Part shown: one piece after another, positions 31,525 through 40,032 of the stretch
Numbering within the stretch: position 1 is the first letter of the stretch
How the letters are laid out: the number at the start of each line of letters is the position of its first letter
NCBI RefSeq assembly: GCF_030646845.1
Contig: NZ_JAUSLE010000045.1
Coordinates: 1-40,475, forward strand
DNA from: Rhodoferax sp.
Lineage (GTDB): Bacteria > Pseudomonadota > Gammaproteobacteria > Burkholderiales > Burkholderiaceae_C
Length of the DNA: 40,475 bases
Direction of reading: 5' to 3'
The notes under the pieces: generated by a model
The model's database searches: none
Told to the model about the DNA's origin: nothing
The model's input: only the letters and a program-made list of their open reading frames with translations
Made by a program: the position numbers and the translations under genes

Positions 31525-32045
31525 AGAAGGCCCTGATCCCCTTGGGGATTTTTATCGTGCTGGTGGTGTTTCTGGCCATTGGCCTGACCCGTGACCCGCA
31601 CGAAATCCCGTCACCTTTGATCGGCAAGGGGGCGCCGGCATTCACCGCACCGCTACTGCATGCGCCCGGGCAGCAGTTTTCAGCGAGAGACATGCTTGGC
31701 AAGGTCTGGCTGCTGAATACCTGGGCGTCCTGGTGCGTAGCCTGTCGGCTGGAACATCCCATTCTGATGGAATTCGCCAAGACCAAGACGCTGCCCATTG
31801 TCGGGCTGGACTACAAGGATCAGGCGGCGGACGGCTTGACATGGCTGGCCCGCTTTGGCGATCCCTACGATCTTTCGGTGACGGACAAAGATGGGCGCAT
31901 CGGCATTGACTACGGTGTCTATGGCGTGCCCGAAACCTTTCTGATCGACAAGGCCGGCGTGATTCGTTACAAGCAGATTGGCCCGGTGACCGAGGAAGCC
32001 CTGAAGGAAAAAATCCTGCCGCTGATACGGGAGCTGCAAAAATGA
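31521..32045 (+). CDS. ccmG: Thiol-disulfide interchange protein CcmG/DsbE
   Basis: 174 residues: N-terminal membrane anchor (about 5-23) and a thioredoxin fold with the active site WCVAC and the cis-Pro in GVPETF. It keeps the cysteines of apocytochrome CXXCH sites reduced for heme ligation. The active-site pair VA differs from the more common PT or VS but is within family range. It overlaps both neighbours by 4 bases. Confidence 0.93.
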   Translation: MKKALIPLGIFIVLVVFLAIGLTRDPHEIPSPLIGKGAPAFTAPLLHAPGQQFSARDMLGKVWLLNTWASWCVACRLEHPILMEFAKTKTLPIVGLDYKDQAADGLTWLARFGDPYDLSVTDKDGRIGIDYGVYGVPETFLIDKAGVIRYKQIGPVTEEALKEKILPLIRELQK

Positions 32046-32509
32046 AGTACTGGCTAGCACTTTTTCTGGCGTTGCAGTGCGCCATATGGTCCTACGCGGG
32101 CGAGGCCACGTCATTGGCCGAAGACCCAGTGGTAGAGCAGCGCCTGATCGTCATTTCAGAAGAACTGCGCTGTCTGGTCTGCCAGAACGAGTCGCTGGCC
32201 GGGTCGCGGGCTGATCTGGCGATGGACTTGCGGCGTGAAATTCGCACTCTCATCAAGGCCGGAAAAACCGACGCGGAAATCATGGACTTCATGGTCAGTC
32301 GCTATGGCGACTTTGTGCGTTACCGCCCGCCCGTCAAACCCATTACCTGGATGCTGTGGTTTGGCCCTTTCTTGTTGCTGATCGGCGCATTGGTGGTGCT
32401 GGTGCGCATGGTGCGCGGCAGCCAGCGTGGCGCTGCGCCGAAAGTACTTGATGCGGCCCAACGCGAGAAAGCCCAGTCTCTTCTCAAAGATACGGAACTC
32501 CCCTCATGA
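32042..32509 (+). CDS. ccmH: Cytochrome c maturation protein CcmH
   Basis: 155 residues: signal peptide, then the LRCLVCQN thiol motif, a helical bundle, and a C-terminal membrane helix (about 104-123). This is the short CcmH (CcmL-type) form without the TPR domain, which is encoded separately as ccmI. It binds apocytochrome cysteines with CcmG. It overlaps ccmG and ccmI by 4 bases each. Confidence 0.93.
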   Translation: MKYWLALFLALQCAIWSYAGEATSLAEDPVVEQRLIVISEELRCLVCQNESLAGSRADLAMDLRREIRTLIKAGKTDAEIMDFMVSRYGDFVRYRPPVKPITWMLWFGPFLLLIGALVVLVRMVRGSQRGAAPKVLDAAQREKAQSLLKDTELPS

Positions 32510-33864
32510 CTGTTTTTATTGCAATCGCAGCGCTGTTGACGCTGCTGGTGCTGGCCTGGGTGGTGCGTCCGCTGCTGCGTCCCGCACCGCAGGCCGGTGT
32601 ATCCAGCCAGCGACTGAACGCGGCCATCTACCGCGACCAACTGAAGGCGCTAGAGCGAGACCTGGCCCGCGACGTCATCAGTCCTGCGGACTATGAAGCC
32701 ACGCGGGATGAATTGCAGTTGCGTCTGCTGGACGACACCGAAGAGCTGCTACCGGCGCCGTTGAAGAGCGGCGCCGTTTTCTGGACCGCCCGACGCACCG
32801 CGGCGGTGATTGTGTGGCTGTTGCCACTGGGGGCGGCAGGTATGTACTGGTGGTTGGGAGCACCTCAAGCCATTGAACCGGTCAGTGCGCAAAAACCGGA
32901 GGCTGACAAGGTCGCGACAATGGTAGACGGTCTGGCGGCACGCCTCAAGGCAAATCCTGACAACCCCAAAGGCTGGGCTATGCTGGCGCGTTCCTACAAA
33001 GTGATGGGACGCCTGCAGGAGGCGGAGCAAGCGTTCGCCGAAGTCGGACCTTTGCTGGAAAGCGACCCGGACTTGCTGGCCGACTATGCCGACTTGCTGG
33101 CGGCCCGTGCCGGAGACAGTCTGGAAGGTAAACCACTGGATTTGATCAACAAGGCTCTGGCGCTGAACCCGCAGCATCCCATGGGGCTGATGATGTCCGG
33201 CGTGGCCGCCTACCGCCGCGATGACTTCGCGGGTGCGGTGGCACAGTGGGAAAAACTACGGGCAGTGCTGGAGCCCGGTTCGCCCGATGCCCAGCAAGTG
33301 GAAGTCGACATTGCAGAAGCTCGCGCCAAGGCAGGAATGCCCGCCTCTGCGAAAGCCACATCGCTGCCAGCCGACGCAGCCACAGCGGGTCCAATGACCG
33401 CGGAAAAAATCAAACAGATGGTCGAGCGTTTGGCGGAGCGTCTCAAGGCCAATCCGGAGGATCTCGCGGGCTGGGCCCGGCTGGCTCGGGCCTACAAGGT
33501 GCAGGGCCGTCTGGCCGAGTCGGAACAGGCCTACGTCAAGGCGGGGACACTGGTGGAGGGTAACCCCGACTTGTTAACCCAGTATGCCGACGTGCTGGCC
33601 ATACGTGCAGGCAACAATCTCGAAGGTCGTCCGTTGGCGCTGGTGAACAAGGCGCTTGCCTTGAACCCCACCCATCCCATGGCCCTGATGATGGCCGGTG
33701 CTGCCGCCTATCGGCGCGCCGACTATGCTCAGGCCGTGGCTCATTGGGAAATGGTACTCAAGGTGCTTGAACCTGGTTCAAGTGATGCCAGGCAGGTGAC
33801 GGCAGAGATTGCTGATGCACGCAGCAAAGGCGGGCTGACTCTGCAACTCAAGACAAAACCCTGA
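32506..33864 (+). CDS. ccmI: Cytochrome c maturation protein CcmI with duplicated TPR module
   Basis: 452 residues. Two membrane helices (about 2-22 and 95-115) flank a leucine/arginine-rich cytoplasmic helix (LNAAIYRDQLKALERDLARD). The periplasmic part contains TPR repeats that hold the C-terminus of apocytochromes. A module of about 140 residues occurs twice: first from about residue 128 (MVDGLAARLKANPDNPKGWA), then from about residue 305 (MVERLAERLKANPEDLAGWA). Later blocks also recur, with LINKALALNPQHPMGLMMSG and LVNKALALNPTHPMALMMAG. The duplication is at DNA level as well and looks fairly old. It is the last gene of the ccm operon. Confidence 0.92.
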   Translation: MTVFIAIAALLTLLVLAWVVRPLLRPAPQAGVSSQRLNAAIYRDQLKALERDLARDVISPADYEATRDELQLRLLDDTEELLPAPLKSGAVFWTARRTAAVIVWLLPLGAAGMYWWLGAPQAIEPVSAQKPEADKVATMVDGLAARLKANPDNPKGWAMLARSYKVMGRLQEAEQAFAEVGPLLESDPDLLADYADLLAARAGDSLEGKPLDLINKALALNPQHPMGLMMSGVAAYRRDDFAGAVAQWEKLRAVLEPGSPDAQQVEVDIAEARAKAGMPASAKATSLPADAATAGPMTAEKIKQMVERLAERLKANPEDLAGWARLARAYKVQGRLAESEQAYVKAGTLVEGNPDLLTQYADVLAIRAGNNLEGRPLALVNKALALNPTHPMALMMAGAAAYRRADYAQAVAHWEMVLKVLEPGSSDARQVTAEIADARSKGGLTLQLKTKP

Positions 33865-34212
33865 TGCAATAGGACGAAGGCGGAAAATGCCAAGTCCCGC
33901 GACGGCCCGACCGGGCCGCCGCTATCCAACTAATGGAGACCGACCGGGTTGGGGCTGCGCGGCGCTCATATTGCATGGCCTGCAGCTTCTGAACGCGCTT
34001 GATGCATGAGGCTTCATGGCCAGGATATACCGGGCCTCACCCGCACCATCCAGACCCCGAGGGCAAGCACGCAGGCATAGGCATCTGGCTGAAGGCGACA
34101 CCATTTCGCGGAAACCATATTGCTTCTCCAAGAAGGAGTCCGAGATGCCTACAAACAGCGGCCGCAATCAACGTAACCCTGCGCATGGCAAGTGCGTCCA
34201 ATGAGGCGTGTT
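33865..34212. other. Region between ccmI and the helical-protein gene
   Basis: 348 bases. GGCCCGACCGGGCC at about 33904-33917 can fold into a short hairpin just after ccmI, a possible terminator without a T-run. The rest shows no clear gene apart from the short 19-codon frame at 34145-34204, which has an ideal ribosome-binding site. Longer open frames on either strand lack start signals and recognisable families. Confidence 0.45.
34145..34204 (+). CDS. Possible 19-residue peptide
   Basis: ATG at 34145 with AAGGAG at 34133-34138, 6 bases before it, the strongest ribosome-binding site of any short frame in this part of the window. The product MPTNSGRNQRNPAHGKCVQ is basic and polar with one cysteine. 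It ends 8 bases before the stop codon of the convergent gene. No family is recognised, and a chance match is possible. Confidence 0.35.
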   Translation: MPTNSGRNQRNPAHGKCVQ

Positions 34213-34938
34213 TCAACCAAAGTTCAGGAAGAGCTTGCTGTACGGCGACTTGATCTTTCTCATAGCGTCTTTGACCGCCACCGGATCCTGGGCGAACAAC
34301 GCTGTCTGCAGATCGCTGACTGACTTGTTGACTGCCTTGAGAAGACTTCGAAACTCCTCGTCCTGCCTCAAACTGGCCGGTGCCTCTGTGGACAATTTCG
34401 TAGCCAGATAATTCAGTGCACCAACCATTGCTGTCACCTGCAGCATGCCATTGGGCTGTGACAGCGCTTGGCTTCCGTCAATCAGTAAACGCTCCATCTC
34501 GGCGTGGTAAGCATTCATGTGATCGCTGTATACGATGACTTGGTTGCGACGACGCATATCCGCCATGATGTCCCGGGCTTTTTCCAGCGTTTCGTGGGCT
34601 GCGGTGAGCTGGTTGGCGCCGATCTCGTCGGATGCCTTGGTGTAGATCCTGGCGACTTCAGTCAATGATTTGGCAAACGCCGGATCACGGTCATAGGGCG
34701 CCGGTGGCTTGGCTCCAAACTGCTCCATCAATTGGTTCCAAGCCCGTTGCGCCTGGGTTGCCGCCTGTTGCGCTTCAGCTTGGGATTTTCCATTGGTCTT
34801 GAAGAGGGCTACGCGGTAGGGGGCATAGGCTTCCTGCATGGCGTCAGTACCCGGGTCGGCGGCAAACGCCTGGGATCCTGCGCATAGTGCAATGGCAAAT
34901 GTTGCACTGCTTATGGTGCGAATGATTCGGCAGGACAT
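34213..34938 (-). CDS. Secreted helical-bundle protein, cytochrome c'-like without heme motif
   Basis: 241 residues. A signal peptide ends at about residue 26 (SQAFA/ADP). The rest is almost wholly helical and rich in A, Q, K and E, with periodicity like four-helix-bundle cytochromes c' and c556. No CXXCH is present; the only cysteines are in the signal peptide. The C-terminus reads KIKSPYSKLFLNFG, a position where cytochromes c' have their heme site. AAAGGA lies upstream of the start. The function is unknown; a periplasmic metal- or ligand-binding role is only inferred from the fold guess. It stands alone, convergent to the ccm operon. Confidence 0.7.
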   Translation of the reverse strand: MSCRIIRTISSATFAIALCAGSQAFAADPGTDAMQEAYAPYRVALFKTNGKSQAEAQQAATQAQRAWNQLMEQFGAKPPAPYDRDPAFAKSLTEVARIYTKASDEIGANQLTAAHETLEKARDIMADMRRRNQVIVYSDHMNAYHAEMERLLIDGSQALSQPNGMLQVTAMVGALNYLATKLSTEAPASLRQDEEFRSLLKAVNKSVSDLQTALFAQDPVAVKDAMRKIKSPYSKLFLNFG

Positions 34939-35078
34939 GGTGAATTCCTTTGTCAGAAAGATGGATAAAAAGTCTGCGCGATCAGTGTCAGCTGGACATG
35001 ACCATTCGGTGAAAAATTGTAAATTTGTCTCGATTTTTCTGCCGGAACTGCGACAGGCGCAAGGAAATGGCGAGCCTG

Positions 35079-36401
35079 TCAGCAGACATGGGCGGTGCTG
35101 TCAATGCTGGAAAAGAGACTCGAAATCTCCCCGAGTTTTGGCACCACCACAACCGGTGAGAAGCCGCCGCCCGGCGTGCGGAAATTGGTGGTCTGACCTT
35201 GGTAGGTGCGGGCTGCCAGCAACTGAACCTGTCCGGCATAGGTGTAGGCGCGCACGTCGAACTTCAGATCCGTCTGCACGCCATCCACCACCACCATGCG
35301 CTGGCCGGGAGGCACCAGCGTCTGGGCAATGAACTCGCCCGCAAGAATCTCGTCCCAAACCCGGCGCGTCAGCTTGTCACCGCGATACACCGCCTTGGCG
35401 CCATAGCCGCCGACTGGCTTGAAAAATAGCTGGCGGCGCTGAGCCCACAGGGCATCTGCGCGCTGGGGCGTAACCAGCTGCGTGGGGGGCACGGCGGAAG
35501 TCAACAAATGCCGGTCCGACGCGCTGACGCCCCATGATGCCAACAGTTCGTCATCACTCAGCGTCACCAGATTACGCTTGTCGGCCATCAATGCATGCGC
35601 ACGAGGATGGGGTGTGACGACCACTGCACCGGCGAGATAGGCCTCGCGCAAGGCTTGGTGCGCCGGTTCAGCGAAATAGAAGTCAGTCAACCGGTTGTAG
35701 ACCATGTCGACGACCGTTTTGTCGTGCCACAGGTTGCCGTCACGCCATTCAAGCGCCCGCGGGTCGGCAATAGACGCGCTCAGGCCACGCTGCAAAAACA
35801 TGTGCCGGTACAGCTCAAACTCCGGTGCAAGATACTGCGCCTGCGGGTCCTCGTCCACAATGACGATGGAGCGCAGAGGCTGGTCGCCCCGCTGGGCGCG
35901 CCACTCCGCCTTGAACATGTCAAAGAAGATCTTCTCAAAAGCCTCCAGCGGGGTGTAAGCGGCAATGGCCTGGCTCATCGATTCGCAGCACGCCTTCTGG
36001 GCCCGCGCCAACACCGCGTTCAGCAGCGCGCCGCCGGCGTTGGTGTTGATTTCTATCAGCTGCGGGCCTTCGGCGGTCACATGGAAGTCGTAACCCATGT
36101 AGACCCCTGCCGGACCAAACTCGTGTTGCGCAATGGCAGGCGCGCGCGCCAGTGCTGTGGACTGGTAGGCAGGGAGTGCCATCACGCGTTCAATCGCTGC
36201 GACAGTGGCCACGATGGCATCAAAGGTGCCGCTGGACAGGAAGACAACGGTGGAGGAAAAGAGGTTGGGGCGGGTCTGGGCGATGGACTGCGCCAACCCG
36301 GTCAGCCCCGGATCGCTTTCCAGCTGCTGCTGCAGGTTGTGTGGGTCCAGTGTGCGGCAGATGCAGCCATGGTTGAGGGCGTCAGCGAAGTTCGTTTCCA
36401 T
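35079..36401 (-). CDS. ATP-grasp protein with permuted motif order
   Basis: 440 residues. The metal-binding motif LIEINTNAGGALLN comes first (Glu117, Asn119), and the ATP-binding lysine and glycine loop FFKPVGGYGAKAVYRG come later (328-341), followed by KFDVRAYTY (380-388). That order is the reverse of ordinary ATP-grasp enzymes and matches eukaryotic-type glutathione synthetase, whose EINT motif likewise precedes the nucleotide loop. Such enzymes join a carboxylate to an amine or thiol with ATP. The substrate is unknown. The ATG lies 3 bases after the stop of the GGDEF-EAL gene, so the two are almost certainly cotranscribed. No signal peptide is seen. Confidence 0.78.
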   Translation of the reverse strand: METNFADALNHGCICRTLDPHNLQQQLESDPGLTGLAQSIAQTRPNLFSSTVVFLSSGTFDAIVATVAAIERVMALPAYQSTALARAPAIAQHEFGPAGVYMGYDFHVTAEGPQLIEINTNAGGALLNAVLARAQKACCESMSQAIAAYTPLEAFEKIFFDMFKAEWRAQRGDQPLRSIVIVDEDPQAQYLAPEFELYRHMFLQRGLSASIADPRALEWRDGNLWHDKTVVDMVYNRLTDFYFAEPAHQALREAYLAGAVVVTPHPRAHALMADKRNLVTLSDDELLASWGVSASDRHLLTSAVPPTQLVTPQRADALWAQRRQLFFKPVGGYGAKAVYRGDKLTRRVWDEILAGEFIAQTLVPPGQRMVVVDGVQTDLKFDVRAYTYAGQVQLLAARTYQGQTTNFRTPGGGFSPVVVVPKLGEISSLFSSIDSTAHVC

Positions 36402-36404
36402 CGT

Positions 36405-38987
36405 TCAGATTTCCAGTGATTTTCTTTGCATGTAGTCCTCAAACTGCGCGGGCGGCAGCGGCCTGCTGAAATAGTAGCCTTGGACCTCGGTACAGCCTTT
36501 TGCCCGCAGAAACTCGAGTTGCCCTTCGGTCTCCACGCCTTCGGCTATGGTTTGCATGCCCAGGCTCGTTGCCATGCTGATAATGGCGCCCACAATGGCC
36601 TTGTCGTCGGGGTCTATGGTGATGTCACGAACGAAGGACTGATCGATCTTGATTTTGTACACCTGAAACTTTTTCAGGTAGCTCAGCGACGAGTAACCCG
36701 TGCCAAAGTCGTCAATCGACATGCGTATGCCACGCTCGTGCAGGTTGTTCATTACCGCAATGGCACCCAGCGGGTCTGTCATCGCGACACCTTCGGTCAG
36801 TTCAAGCTCCAGCAGATTGGGCGGCAGCCGCGCTTCGTCAAGGATCGTGGTCACCAGCTCGGGCAGATCGGCATGGCGGAACTGCACAGACGACAGGTTG
36901 ACAGAAACAGTGATGGGCACCATCCCGGCGGCCATCCAGACCTTGAGCTGTTGCACCGCCGTTCGCAGCACCCACTCGCCGATCGGCAGAATCAGACCGC
37001 TGGTTTCGGCCACGGGAATGAATTCGGCGGGGGAGACGCTACCCAACTCGGGATGATTCCATCGCAGCAGAGTCTCTGCGCCAATGACGGAGCCATCGGC
37101 CAGCGAGATCTGTGGCTGGTAATGCAACTGCAACTGGTCGCGCTCCAGAGCCCGGCGCAGCGCGTTTTCCAGCGTCAGGGTGCGGTCGGAACGTTCCTGC
37201 ATTTCCGCGGTGAAGAAGCGGTAGTTGTTACGCCCGTCCTGTTTGGCGCGGTACATGGCGGCATCGGCACACCGGGACAGCGTGTCAAAGTCGGCGCCAT
37301 CTGTGGGAAACATGGCAATCCCGATGCTGGGCGTCACCGTCAGTTCATGCTGTTCAAGCTCGAAGGGCACCAAAGCCGAATGCAGCAACTTGTCGGCGAC
37401 GTGCGCGGCCCCCACCGCATCCGTGTCGGGCAGCACCAGGATGAATTCGTCCCCACCCAGGCGCGAAACAGTGTCCTGGTCGCGCACGACCGTCTTGAGG
37501 CGCCCGGCCAGCGCGACGAGCAATTCATCGCCCACCCGGTGCCCGAGTGAGTCGTTCACATTTTTAAAATGGTCCAGGTCCAGAAACATGAGCGTCAGCG
37601 AAGTGCCGTTGCGCTGTGCAGCGCTCAGGGCCAGGTTGGCTCGATCCGTCAGCAACACCCGATTCGGCAGGCCCGTGAGTGAATCAAAGTGGGCCATCCA
37701 CTGGATTTTTTCCTCAGCGTGCTTGTTCTGTGTGATGTCCCGGCACAACACCAGAAAGCGGGGGTCTTCGACAGACGCCGCCGACTTGCGTGAAACCGAC
37801 AATTCAAACCAGTGCGTCCCAATGGCCAGCGGCAGTGCGAACTGTTTGCCTATTGACCATGTTTTTTCATTGGCTTCCTGCAAGGCCGACAGGACGACTT
37901 TGGAAGCATCCGGCGGCAGCACCTCCGTTATGATTTTGCCAACCAGATCCTGGGCAGGCTGTGCCAGCAATTCTGCCCGCGGCGAGTGTGCGCTGTAATA
38001 GCGACCGTCCAGTCCCAATTCAAAGAGCGGATCCGGAATGGCGCCCATGGTGGCTTCGAGGTGTCTTTGCGCCGCCAGGATCTCTGCAGTGCGCTCGTTG
38101 ACCTGCACTTCCAGTCTCGCGTCGCGCATTCTCATCTCATGCAACAGCCAGGCCAGATAGGCCATCAGCAGGCTGATCAAAAATCCAAAGACGGCCTTGA
38201 CCCAGACGCGGCTTGAATCGCCCCAGCCCTGGATGGGCGCAACGCTCAGTGTCCATTCGCCGTTGGGAAGTTTCAACCGGCGCTCTACCGGCGAATCGAG
38301 TGTCGAATTGGCGGATGCCTCAATGACTTGTCGCGCCCCGGTATCGGGTACGGTTCGCCAGAGTTCGTAAGCGTAGCCGCGCTCGGTCAAGACCGGCAGG
38401 CGCGCATAGGCCAGGGCTTCTGGAAACCGCAGAGTCACGTACGTGAATCCCCAAAAGACGGCGCGTCCCTGCGCGTCATCCAGAAAAATGGGCAGGCGGC
38501 CAACCACGCCCAGGCCACCTTGCGCAAGCTCGAAGGGTCCTGCCAGTGTCAACTCGCCCGTATCACGTGCCTTTATGGCTTCCCTGTTCTGGGTGATGTC
38601 TCTCAACTGGTCAAAGCCAAGGCTTTTTTCATTGCCGGCCAGTGGCACCACGTTTCGAATGATGCCGTCCGGCGCCAGCCCCAGTGCCGCGATGCCTGGA
38701 TAGAAGGGCAGCATTTCAGTGGCGACGGCTTCAAAACCCACGATATTTCCGTGACCCTGTCGGACCAGGGCGGCCATCGCATAGGTCGCGGACAGGGCGC
38801 GCTCGATACCCCGTTGCAGTGTCTGGGCGTGATCTGACGCCAGATCAGCGGCACGGGCTCGGGCTTCAGTCAGATCCTGCTCTTCCGAGTTCCATATCAA
38901 AACTGCAGCAATGACACCGCTAAGCAGAAAGACGCCGACCCCAACTGACCATTGGCGTAAGCGGTATTGACGGTAGGTTGGGGCCAT
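36405..38987 (-). CDS. CHASE-PAS-GGDEF-EAL cyclic di-GMP signalling protein
   Basis: 860 residues from the ATG at 38987; a TTG at 39005 would add six. Membrane helices at about 13-33 and 262-284 enclose a periplasmic CHASE-type sensor. A PAS domain lies at about 310-425, a GGDEF domain at 440-600 with RLGGDEFILVL, and an EAL domain at 612-850. The product-inhibition I-site RDQD lies five residues before GGDEF. EAL-domain motifs are ETLLRW (for EALLRW), NLSSVQF, ELTEG, DDFGTGYSSLSYL and KIDQSFV. Both activities may be intact, so it could make and degrade c-di-GMP. It leads a two-gene unit with the ATP-grasp gene. Confidence 0.92.
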   Translation of the reverse strand: MAPTYRQYRLRQWSVGVGVFLLSGVIAAVLIWNSEEQDLTEARARAADLASDHAQTLQRGIERALSATYAMAALVRQGHGNIVGFEAVATEMLPFYPGIAALGLAPDGIIRNVVPLAGNEKSLGFDQLRDITQNREAIKARDTGELTLAGPFELAQGGLGVVGRLPIFLDDAQGRAVFWGFTYVTLRFPEALAYARLPVLTERGYAYELWRTVPDTGARQVIEASANSTLDSPVERRLKLPNGEWTLSVAPIQGWGDSSRVWVKAVFGFLISLLMAYLAWLLHEMRMRDARLEVQVNERTAEILAAQRHLEATMGAIPDPLFELGLDGRYYSAHSPRAELLAQPAQDLVGKIITEVLPPDASKVVLSALQEANEKTWSIGKQFALPLAIGTHWFELSVSRKSAASVEDPRFLVLCRDITQNKHAEEKIQWMAHFDSLTGLPNRVLLTDRANLALSAAQRNGTSLTLMFLDLDHFKNVNDSLGHRVGDELLVALAGRLKTVVRDQDTVSRLGGDEFILVLPDTDAVGAAHVADKLLHSALVPFELEQHELTVTPSIGIAMFPTDGADFDTLSRCADAAMYRAKQDGRNNYRFFTAEMQERSDRTLTLENALRRALERDQLQLHYQPQISLADGSVIGAETLLRWNHPELGSVSPAEFIPVAETSGLILPIGEWVLRTAVQQLKVWMAAGMVPITVSVNLSSVQFRHADLPELVTTILDEARLPPNLLELELTEGVAMTDPLGAIAVMNNLHERGIRMSIDDFGTGYSSLSYLKKFQVYKIKIDQSFVRDITIDPDDKAIVGAIISMATSLGMQTIAEGVETEGQLEFLRAKGCTEVQGYYFSRPLPPAQFEDYMQRKSLEI

Positions 38988-39183
38988 CTGCTGCCAGTCT
39001 AGCAAGATTGACGCGGAGGCGGAAGTTTCGTACCTGTGGTAGTCGAATCGCAGGCGCAGGCGGTGCCTTTACCGGGTGCTCAGCGCTGTGGGGTTATTCA
39101 TCTGTCACTGAAATGCCATGAAGCTGCCACGGAGCCGTCACGAAAGGCCGCCAATATTCACTAACGCAACAAAGGAGAACGAA

Positions 39184-40032
39184 ATGAAAGAACTGCCAAA
39201 CCCCACCTTCGCCTTGTCCCCTTTGTCGTTGCCGCGAGGCTTGCTTCACCGGCCGCACCCACATTTCGACAACCCGATTCAAGTACCAGCCCGTCCGATA
39301 GAGAAAGGTGGTCTTTCCGTGTCGTGGGCCAAACACACAGACGAGGTCCGCCAGGCGCAGCGCCTCAGGTTCAGAGTCTTTGCCCAGGAAATGGGCGCCC
39401 GGCTGGATACGATGTCGCCCGGCCACGACGTTGACCTGTTTGACAACTACTGCGAGCACCTGCTGGTGCGCGATGAAATCACGAAGGAGGTTGTCGGGAC
39501 GTACCGCCTTCTGACACCGGCACAGGCCCGGCGCGTGGGCAGCACATACAGCGATCTGGAGTTCGACCTCACCCGTCTGCGCAGCCTGCGCGAGCGCATG
39601 GTCGAACTGGGACGCAGCTGTGTGCACCCGGACTATCGCCACGGCGGGGTGATCATGGCCTTGTGGGGCGCCTTGGCTGAGTTCATGGTGCGCAACAAGC
39701 TCGACACGATGATTGGCTGCGCCAGCATCCCCATGCTGCACAACGGCATCGTCAGCGGTGACGTGGCGGCCAGCATCTGGCACCAGCTCAAGGCCAGCCA
39801 CCTCGCGCCAATCGAACATCACGTGCACCCGCGCCTGCCGCTGCCAGTTGACCAATTGGACGGCAGCCTGAAAGTGGAGCCCCCCCCGTTGATCAAAGGT
39901 TATCTGCGTCTGGGCGCCAAGATTCTGGGTGCCCCGGCCTGGGACCCGGATTTCAATAGCGCAGACCTTCCCATGATGATGCGCATCAATGATTTGCCTC
40001 CCCGTTACCGCAAGCACTTTTTGGGGACGTGA
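39184..40032 (+). CDS. olsB: L-ornithine N-alpha-acyltransferase-like protein
   Basis: 282 residues from the ATG at 39184, with AAGGAG 6 bases upstream; an earlier ATG at 39118 is less likely. The GNAT-type core includes AQRLRFRVFAQEMGARLD, DNYCEHLLVRD, VVGTYRLLTP, ELGRSCVHPDYR and GCASIPMLHNG, as in OlsB and hemolysin-like acyltransferases. OlsB transfers a 3-hydroxyacyl chain from ACP to ornithine, the first step of phosphorus-free ornithine lipids. The second acyltransferase (OlsA) is not adjacent. Its TGA overlaps the next gene's ATG, so the two are coupled. Confidence 0.85.
   Translation: MKELPNPTFALSPLSLPRGLLHRPHPHFDNPIQVPARPIEKGGLSVSWAKHTDEVRQAQRLRFRVFAQEMGARLDTMSPGHDVDLFDNYCEHLLVRDEITKEVVGTYRLLTPAQARRVGSTYSDLEFDLTRLRSLRERMVELGRSCVHPDYRHGGVIMALWGALAEFMVRNKLDTMIGCASIPMLHNGIVSGDVAASIWHQLKASHLAPIEHHVHPRLPLPVDQLDGSLKVEPPPLIKGYLRLGAKILGAPAWDPDFNSADLPMMMRINDLPPRYRKHFLGT

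Noticed and set aside
33922..34167. An 81-codon minus-strand frame after ccmI
   Set aside because: No ribosome-binding site, no family resemblance, and composition consistent with chance.
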